From: Deltaproteobacteria bacterium
GTDB taxonomy: Bacteria > Desulfobacterota > Deferrimicrobia > Deferrimicrobiales > Deferrimicrobiaceae
Assembly (NCBI GenBank): GCA_025357175.1
Contig: JANXPS010000174.1
Location: 1 to 8,477 of the forward strand
Direction of reading: 5' to 3'
DNA length: 8,477 nucleotides
The notes under the pieces: model-generated
Databases searched by the model: none
Told to the model about the DNA's origin: nothing
What the model saw: the letters and a program-made list of their open reading frames with translations, nothing else
Program-made: the position numbers and the translations under genes
Shown here: positions 6,910 through 8,477 of the stretch, piece by piece
Numbering within the stretch: position 1 is the stretch's first letter
How the letters are laid out: every line of letters begins with the position of its first letter

Positions 6910-7039
6910 GGGTGCCCTTTTCCGTGGGCGTGTGGCCCGAGCGTTCTGGGGCGTCATGGATGACGCCGCGAGCCTGGCCACCCGAGGTGCGGCGAGGGCA
7001 TGGATGCCCGAGCAAACCGTCCCACGGAAAGGGGTACCC
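6910..7039. repeat. 130-nt foldback element with imperfect terminal inverted repeats
   Basis: The end at 6910-6928 and the end at 7021-7039 are inverted repeats matching at 17 of 19 positions (core TTTCCGTGGG / CCCACGGAAA). Between them are two palindromes with the same core: GGCGTCATGGATGACGCC (6950-6967, 8-bp arms) and GGGCATGGATGCCC (6996-7009, 6-bp arms). No target-site duplication is visible at the ends. There is no transposase, so it would be a non-autonomous, MITE-like or REP-like element, or a structured RNA; which one is not decided by the sequence. Confidence 0.55.
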
Positions 7040-7123
7040 GAGAAGCGGAGCGGGCCGGGCACCGGCGACGACCTCCCCTGGTTGAGGAAAATCATCGCCG
7101 GCACGGCCCCCCCCCAGCGCGCG

Positions 7124-7576
7124 TTACTTCACCGTGACGTTGATCTGCTTCGGCTGCGCCGCTTCCTTTTTCAGGAGGGCCACCTCGAGCACGCCGTCTT
7201 TCATCGTCGCCGAGATCTTTTCCTGGTCGACGGTCGTCGGCAGCGAGAAGGAACGCTGGAACGTCCCGTAGGACCGCTCGATCCTGTGGAAGTTTTCCCC
7301 CTTCACTTCCTCCTCGTACTTGCGCTCGCCGCGCAGCGACAGAATGCCGTCCTTGACGTCGACGGTCACCTGCTCCTTCTGGACGCCGGGCAATTCCGCC
7401 TTCACGACGACGGCCGAGTCGGTCTCGTAGATGTCGACCGCGGGGGTCCACATCCCGACTGTCAACCCTTCCTCGCGACCGCGGGTTCGCGTGAAGGTGT
7501 CCTCGAAGATCTGGTTCATCTTGTCCTGAATCCCCGCCAGATCCCGCATGGGATCCCACCACCGAACGATTGCCAT
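7124..7576 (-). CDS. Small heat shock protein, Hsp20/alpha-crystallin family
   Basis: A 150-residue ATP-independent holdase that binds unfolding proteins in the cytosol and keeps them ready for DnaK/ClpB refolding. It opens with MAIVRWWDPMRDL, a common start for bacterial Hsp20. An amphipathic N-terminal arm precedes the alpha-crystallin domain at about 43-136, which contains ELPGV (61-65), the SYGTFQRSFSLP strand region (102-113) and the GVLEV motif (128-132). The tail carries INV (145-147), an I-x-I/V motif that docks neighbouring dimers in oligomers. Length is typical. The start follows an ideal AAAGGAGG ribosome site with 6-nt spacing. It stands apart from its neighbours, 166 nt after dnaK and 765 nt before dnaJ, between two related repeat copies. 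No heat-shock promoter or ROSE-type thermometer was recognised upstream. Confidence 0.96.
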   Translation of the reverse strand: MAIVRWWDPMRDLAGIQDKMNQIFEDTFTRTRGREEGLTVGMWTPAVDIYETDSAVVVKAELPGVQKEQVTVDVKDGILSLRGERKYEEEVKGENFHRIERSYGTFQRSFSLPTTVDQEKISATMKDGVLEVALLKKEAAQPKQINVTVK

Positions 7577-7609
7577 GATGCTCCTCCTTTCTTCAATTGG
7601 ATGTCGCCG

Positions 7610-7723
7610 AATCCTTCGCTCCGCGGGAGGGGGCCTTCGCCTCCGCAGACGGCAGCAACAACACGCCTCACGCCGCTCCGCTCAGACCCCCTCCCGCTCC
7701 GCTACGGAAACGGGACATCCGTT
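7610..7723. repeat. Dispersed-type repeat, short copy (B)
   Basis: This is the short relative of the copy at 6430-6690, in the same orientation. Its arms GCGGGAGGGGG (7623-7633) and CCCCCTCCCGC (7687-7697) are a perfect 11-bp inverted repeat around 53 nt, so the RNA could fold into a long stem-loop. The right end continues with 30 nt almost identical to 6642-6672. It fills nearly all of the dnaK-hsp20 gap. Confidence 0.6.
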
Positions 7724-7742
7724 ATCCGGGCGTCGTCGCCCG
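7709..7742 (-). other. Two small hairpins just after the dnaK stop
   Basis: Read on the minus strand, CGGGCG-ACGA-CGCCCG (7742-7727) starts immediately after the dnaK stop codon, and AACGG-ATGTC-CCGTT (7723-7709) follows 3 nt later. Neither is followed by a T-run, so an intrinsic terminator is not supported. They could slow 3' decay of the dnaK message or weaken read-through into hsp20 (inference). Confidence 0.4.

Positions 7743-8477
<735 letters not shown>

Larger units (their letters stand above)
6359..7123 (-). other. 765-nt gene-free stretch between hsp20 and dnaJ
   Basis: No open frame here looks like a protein. The candidates on both strands are short, lack ribosome sites, overlap inverted repeats and have skewed Arg/Pro/Ala/Gly composition. 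The content recognised is a dispersed-type repeat (about 6430-6690), a GC hairpin (6701-6728) and a 130-nt foldback element (6910-7039). No tRNA, no CIRCE operator and no HspR-type (HAIR) operator was found. No convincing promoter for dnaJ was found either. A run of nine C residues lies at 7107-7115. Confidence 0.75.

Noticed and set aside
6814..7104. 96-codon minus-strand frame in the hsp20-dnaJ gap, and similar small frames there
   Set aside because: The frame is built from the 130-nt foldback element and repeat DNA, has Ala/Arg/Pro-biased composition and no ribosome site. I read it as a spurious product of repeats.
7727..7742. Intrinsic terminator after dnaK
   Set aside because: The 6-bp GC hairpin is real but no T-run follows on the minus strand.

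Overview
The window is one colinear block of protein quality-control genes, all on the minus strand. Read in transcription order (high to low coordinate) they are: the 3' part of dnaK, a small heat shock protein (Hsp20), a DnaJ-type J-protein, the membrane metalloprotease HtpX, a ClpA/ClpC-type double AAA+ ATPase, a DUF1844 protein, a periplasmic DegP/HtrA protease, and the first 34 codons of clpB. Long plus-strand open frames are antisense shadows, as expected in GC-rich coding DNA.

Organism: GC-rich, Gram-negative (HtpX in the inner membrane, exported DegP with two PDZ domains). DUF1844 beside stress genes and the style of the ClpB N-terminus suit the former Deltaproteobacteria or a related uncultured lineage. 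This is inference from general family knowledge, not a search.

Layout: (1) 1-5362 is the tight part. htpX, clp, DUF1844, degP and clpB are separated by 48, 0, -1 and 13 nt, with stop/start contacts TAAATG and TAATG that imply translational coupling. A TATAAT box and a perfect 7-bp hairpin with a GGAA loop lie just upstream of htpX, so this set may have its own promoter. (2) dnaJ (5363-6358) lies 89 nt upstream of htpX. (3) 6359-7123 is a 765-nt stretch without a credible gene. It holds a dispersed-type repeat, a GC hairpin and a 130-nt foldback element with imperfect 19-nt terminal inverted repeats. (4) hsp20 (7124-7576) lies between two related copies of the dispersed repeat. (5) A 166-nt gap with the second, shorter repeat copy separates it from dnaK, which runs off the window edge.

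How the genes fit together: Hsp20 holds unfolding proteins, DnaK with the J-protein and ClpB disaggregate and refold them, the Clp ATPase unfolds clients and may pass them to ClpP (not encoded here), HtpX clears damaged membrane proteins, and DegP works in the envelope. The block therefore covers cytosol, membrane and periplasm. Its most unusual parts are the Clp ATPase, whose second-ring pore loop has GIVG instead of GYVG, and the J-protein, which has half of the usual DnaJ zinc-finger region.
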